Shown here piece after piece: positions 62,328 to 64,000 of a DNA stretch of 64,000 bases. Location of the stretch: assembly GCA_029860075.1 (NCBI GenBank), contig JAOUBX010000004.1, positions 52,146 to 116,145 of the forward strand, written 5' to 3'. The first letter of the stretch is position 1. Each line of letters begins with the position of its first letter. This DNA comes from Deltaproteobacteria bacterium. GTDB lineage: Bacteria > Desulfobacterota > JADFVX01. Both the position numbers and the translations under genes were made by a program. Below the pieces are notes generated by a model. It saw only the letters and a list, made by a program, of their open reading frames with translations. It searched no databases and was not told where the DNA came from.

Positions 62328-63713
62328 ATGTTTTCTTCCATTAAATCAAAACTCGCCATATGGTTTTTCTTCATCTTTTCCCTGCTTTTTACAACCTTCG
62401 GCTACTTCCTCTACGAAAGTCTTGAAAGTATTCTTATGGGGTCCGTCGACAGTCACCTTCATTCGGAAGTTCAGCTTATTGCAGGCCTTCTTACTCTTGA
62501 AAAGGAGGAAAGCGGCAGAGAATTGTCGGAGGCGGCCATCGGCGAATACGCCAGACCTCTGTCAGGCCACTATTACCAACTCAACAGGCCCGACGGTGAA
62601 ATTATCACCCGCTCCCCTTCCCTCTCTATCGTCGATACAGCGCTCCCCATACGTGAGGGCTCGCAGGCTGCGCTCTATCTAACATCCACCGGTCCTGACA
62701 GAGGACCGATCAGGATACTGGTACAATCTTTCCCGACTCCATCAGGGGATATAATTATTCAGGCGGGAGAATCACTGGAAGAGACCTGGTTTTTGCTGGA
62801 AAGATTCAGGACAATCATCTTTATTTTCTTTCCCGCCTTCTTTCTTCTCTCACTAACGGGGATTATAATAATAACGATGCTTTCACTAAAAAAGATCGAC
62901 AAATTCTCTGAAAAGGTGGAAACCATTACGGAAAAGAGCCTCAATGAAAGACTCCATGAAGAGGCTGTAGAGAGTGAACTCAAACCCCTGGCGTCAAGCT
63001 TTAATACCATGCTTGAAAGAATTGAAGAATCATTCGAAAAGCAGAGACGCTTTCTTGCCGATGCTTCACATGATTTGAGAACTCCTGCCTCAGTCATCAA
63101 AAGCCACTGCGACGTTACCCTGGGGAGGGAAAGAACAGTCGGTGAATATATTGAGACATTGCAAACCATTGAGCAGACTTCTGAAAAAATGGGAAAACTC
63201 ATTGCCAAAATACTTGAAGTAGCACGGTTAGACAACAAAGCCTATACCCTCGACATGGCTGATGTAAACCTCATGGAACTTACCAATACCGTTGTCAGAT
63301 CACTAAAACCGAAGAGTGAAGAAAAATCACTTGTGATAAATCTATCCGGCAAAGAGGTTACCCTCAAGGGAGATAAACTGAAACTGTCTGAGCTAATGAG
63401 CAACATCATTGAAAATGCCATTAATTACAATAAAAAAGGTGGAACCATCGACATCGTTATATCATCCCAAGGGGATGAAATAATTATAAAAGTAACCGAT
63501 ACAGGTATCGGCATTTCCAAAGAAGAAAGGGAGAAAATTTTCGACCGCTTTTACCGCATCGACAAAAGCCGTGGGCTGGTGGAAGGAAGCGGCCTGGGCC
63601 TTCCTATTGTTAAGGCCATTGTAGAAGCCCATGCGGGGCATGTTGACGTGGAAAGTGAGGAGGAAAAGGGAACGACCTTTACGGTGAGGTTGCCTTTGTT
63701 GCAGGTGGATTAA
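62328..63713 (+). CDS. Sensor histidine kinase, CusS-like
   Basis: 461 aa. Helix about 11-31, periplasmic sensor (about 35-155), helix about 163-185, HAMP, HisKA with phospho-His in FLADASHDLRTPASVIKSH, and HATPase with N box NIIENAINYNKK, G1 DTGIGISKEE, F box FDRFYRIDKSR and G2 GSGLGLPIVK. The FLADASH-LRTP form is typical of heavy-metal sensor kinases. Partner of the regulator just upstream. Ligand unknown. Confidence 0.93.
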   Translation: MFSSIKSKLAIWFFFIFSLLFTTFGYFLYESLESILMGSVDSHLHSEVQLIAGLLTLEKEESGRELSEAAIGEYARPLSGHYYQLNRPDGEIITRSPSLSIVDTALPIREGSQAALYLTSTGPDRGPIRILVQSFPTPSGDIIIQAGESLEETWFLLERFRTIIFIFFPAFFLLSLTGIIIITMLSLKKIDKFSEKVETITEKSLNERLHEEAVESELKPLASSFNTMLERIEESFEKQRRFLADASHDLRTPASVIKSHCDVTLGRERTVGEYIETLQTIEQTSEKMGKLIAKILEVARLDNKAYTLDMADVNLMELTNTVVRSLKPKSEEKSLVINLSGKEVTLKGDKLKLSELMSNIIENAINYNKKGGTIDIVISSQGDEIIIKVTDTGIGISKEEREKIFDRFYRIDKSRGLVEGSGLGLPIVKAIVEAHAGHVDVESEEEKGTTFTVRLPLLQVD

Positions 63714-63803
63714 CTTGAAATAATTGATATCAATACCTTTATCAGTCACAGAGTTCACTCGCCAGAGACCTCAGGCTCGAATTCTTTTATCGGGCTACCA
63801 CAC

Positions 63804-63885
63804 TTGTCATTTCGACCACAGGGAGAAATCTTTTATTTAAATAAAGTAAAATGCTTAAGATTTCTCCCCTTGGTCGAAATGACAA
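63804..63885. repeat. GTCATTTCGACC inverted-repeat element, copy 2
   Basis: TTGTCATTTCGACC at 63804-63817 and GGTCGAAATGACAA at 63872-63885, with AGGGAGAAATC / AGATTTCTCCC also paired inside. Best-preserved copy in the window; others at 58327-58408, 9286-9313 (half) and a degenerate one near 41560. Confidence 0.7.
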
Positions 63886-63922
63886 CGATAAAACAGATAA
63901 TATTTTAACGAGGAAATAAAAA

Positions 63923-64000
63923 ATGAAGGAACAAAAATCACCCTACCTATGCCACATCCTTGTCTGCACCAACTGCCGCGATAAGAAAGAGAAATCATGT
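63923..64000 (+). CDS. Start of a ferredoxin-like (thioredoxin-fold [2Fe-2S]) protein, truncated by the window
   Basis: GAGG nine bases before the ATG. The visible 26 residues (SPYLCHILVCTNCRDKKEKS then Cys) match the HI(F/L)VCTN.R....KSC start of (2Fe-2S) ferredoxin-domain proteins. The rest is outside the window. Confidence 0.6.
   Translation, partial: MKEQKSPYLCHILVCTNCRDKKEKSC

Noticed and set aside
1..64000. tRNA, rRNA, prophage or insertion-sequence genes
   Set aside because: No tRNA T-loop/anticodon patterns, rRNA cores, integrase or transposase reading frames were recognised by eye; a covariance search would be needed to exclude them fully.

Overview
The window looks like a piece of the chromosome of a Gram-negative, respiring bacterium that is very rich in c-type cytochromes. 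The best guess is a Desulfobacterota ('Deltaproteobacteria') relative. This is inferred from outer-membrane beta-barrels ending in an aromatic residue, lipoboxes, sigma-54-type promoters, Fur-type boxes, a UGA-coded selenoprotein and about 70 heme-binding motifs (65 CxxCH plus 5 with longer spacing). No rRNA, tRNA, phage or transposase gene was seen, so the taxonomic call stays tentative.

Layout. 1-4.1 kb: a pyrimidine operon on the minus strand (pyrR-pyrB-pyrC-carA-small ORF) behind a good promoter and a complete PyrR attenuator. 4.3-15.2 kb: housekeeping genes (PQQ-repeat propeller, lepB, lepA, a DMT exporter, rsmE, a VapBC-type toxin-antitoxin pair, a HAD phosphatase, a DUF481 barrel, nth, a Cys-rich unknown, and an sfsA-DUF123 fusion). 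15.3-29.2 kb: the first cytochrome region. It holds a sigma-54 promoter with a hairpin/terminator leader, a CFI-box cytochrome, a small Cys-rich membrane protein, a beta-barrel + heptaheme + octaheme lipoprotein set resembling a porin-cytochrome conduit, a hexaheme protein, a 968-residue fusion of a NapH-like [4Fe-4S] membrane module with 11 heme motifs, and an NHL-propeller protein with 14 hemes. Together these could carry electrons from the quinone pool to the cell surface. GC-rich palindromic repeats sit between several of these genes, and an 83-bp tandem repeat precedes the last.

29.3-32.8 kb: a second periplasmic/outer-membrane operon (Met/His-rich lipoprotein, barrel, thioredoxin-like lipoprotein, miniature cytochrome) behind a second sigma-54-like site. 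33.2-39.8 kb: signalling and a third redox unit: a ferritin-like-receiver fusion, then PepSY protein, four-helix membrane protein, 14-heme cytochrome with poly-Asp tail and cytochrome b561, preceded by two direct-repeat response-regulator boxes; then a heme-sensing diguanylate cyclase and a receiver whose phospho-Asp is Glu. 39.8-47.1 kb: unknown protein, L,D-transpeptidase, recQ, a TIR/deoxyribosyltransferase-like protein, a DUF3592 protein, an SDR, a PCP_red mini-protein, a stand-alone CcmI-C-like protein and yaaA.

47.1-53.8 kb: an iron-uptake region with two Fur-type boxes (FTR1 permease, NapH-like ferredoxin, FTR1-type periplasmic domain, porin, FMN-binding protein, PepSY membrane protein, Tp34/P19-type protein). 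54.0-58.3 kb: an RND/MMPL transporter with a LolA-like protein and an outer-membrane barrel. 58.4-59.9 kb: arsM, a small membrane ORF and an AhpD-like selenoprotein whose UGA is followed by a SECIS-like hairpin. 60.2-64 kb: nhaA, an OmpR/CusS-like two-component pair and the start of a ferredoxin-like gene.

At least seven families of dispersed palindromic repeats were seen. One has covarying stems around an invariant CCCCGT loop.
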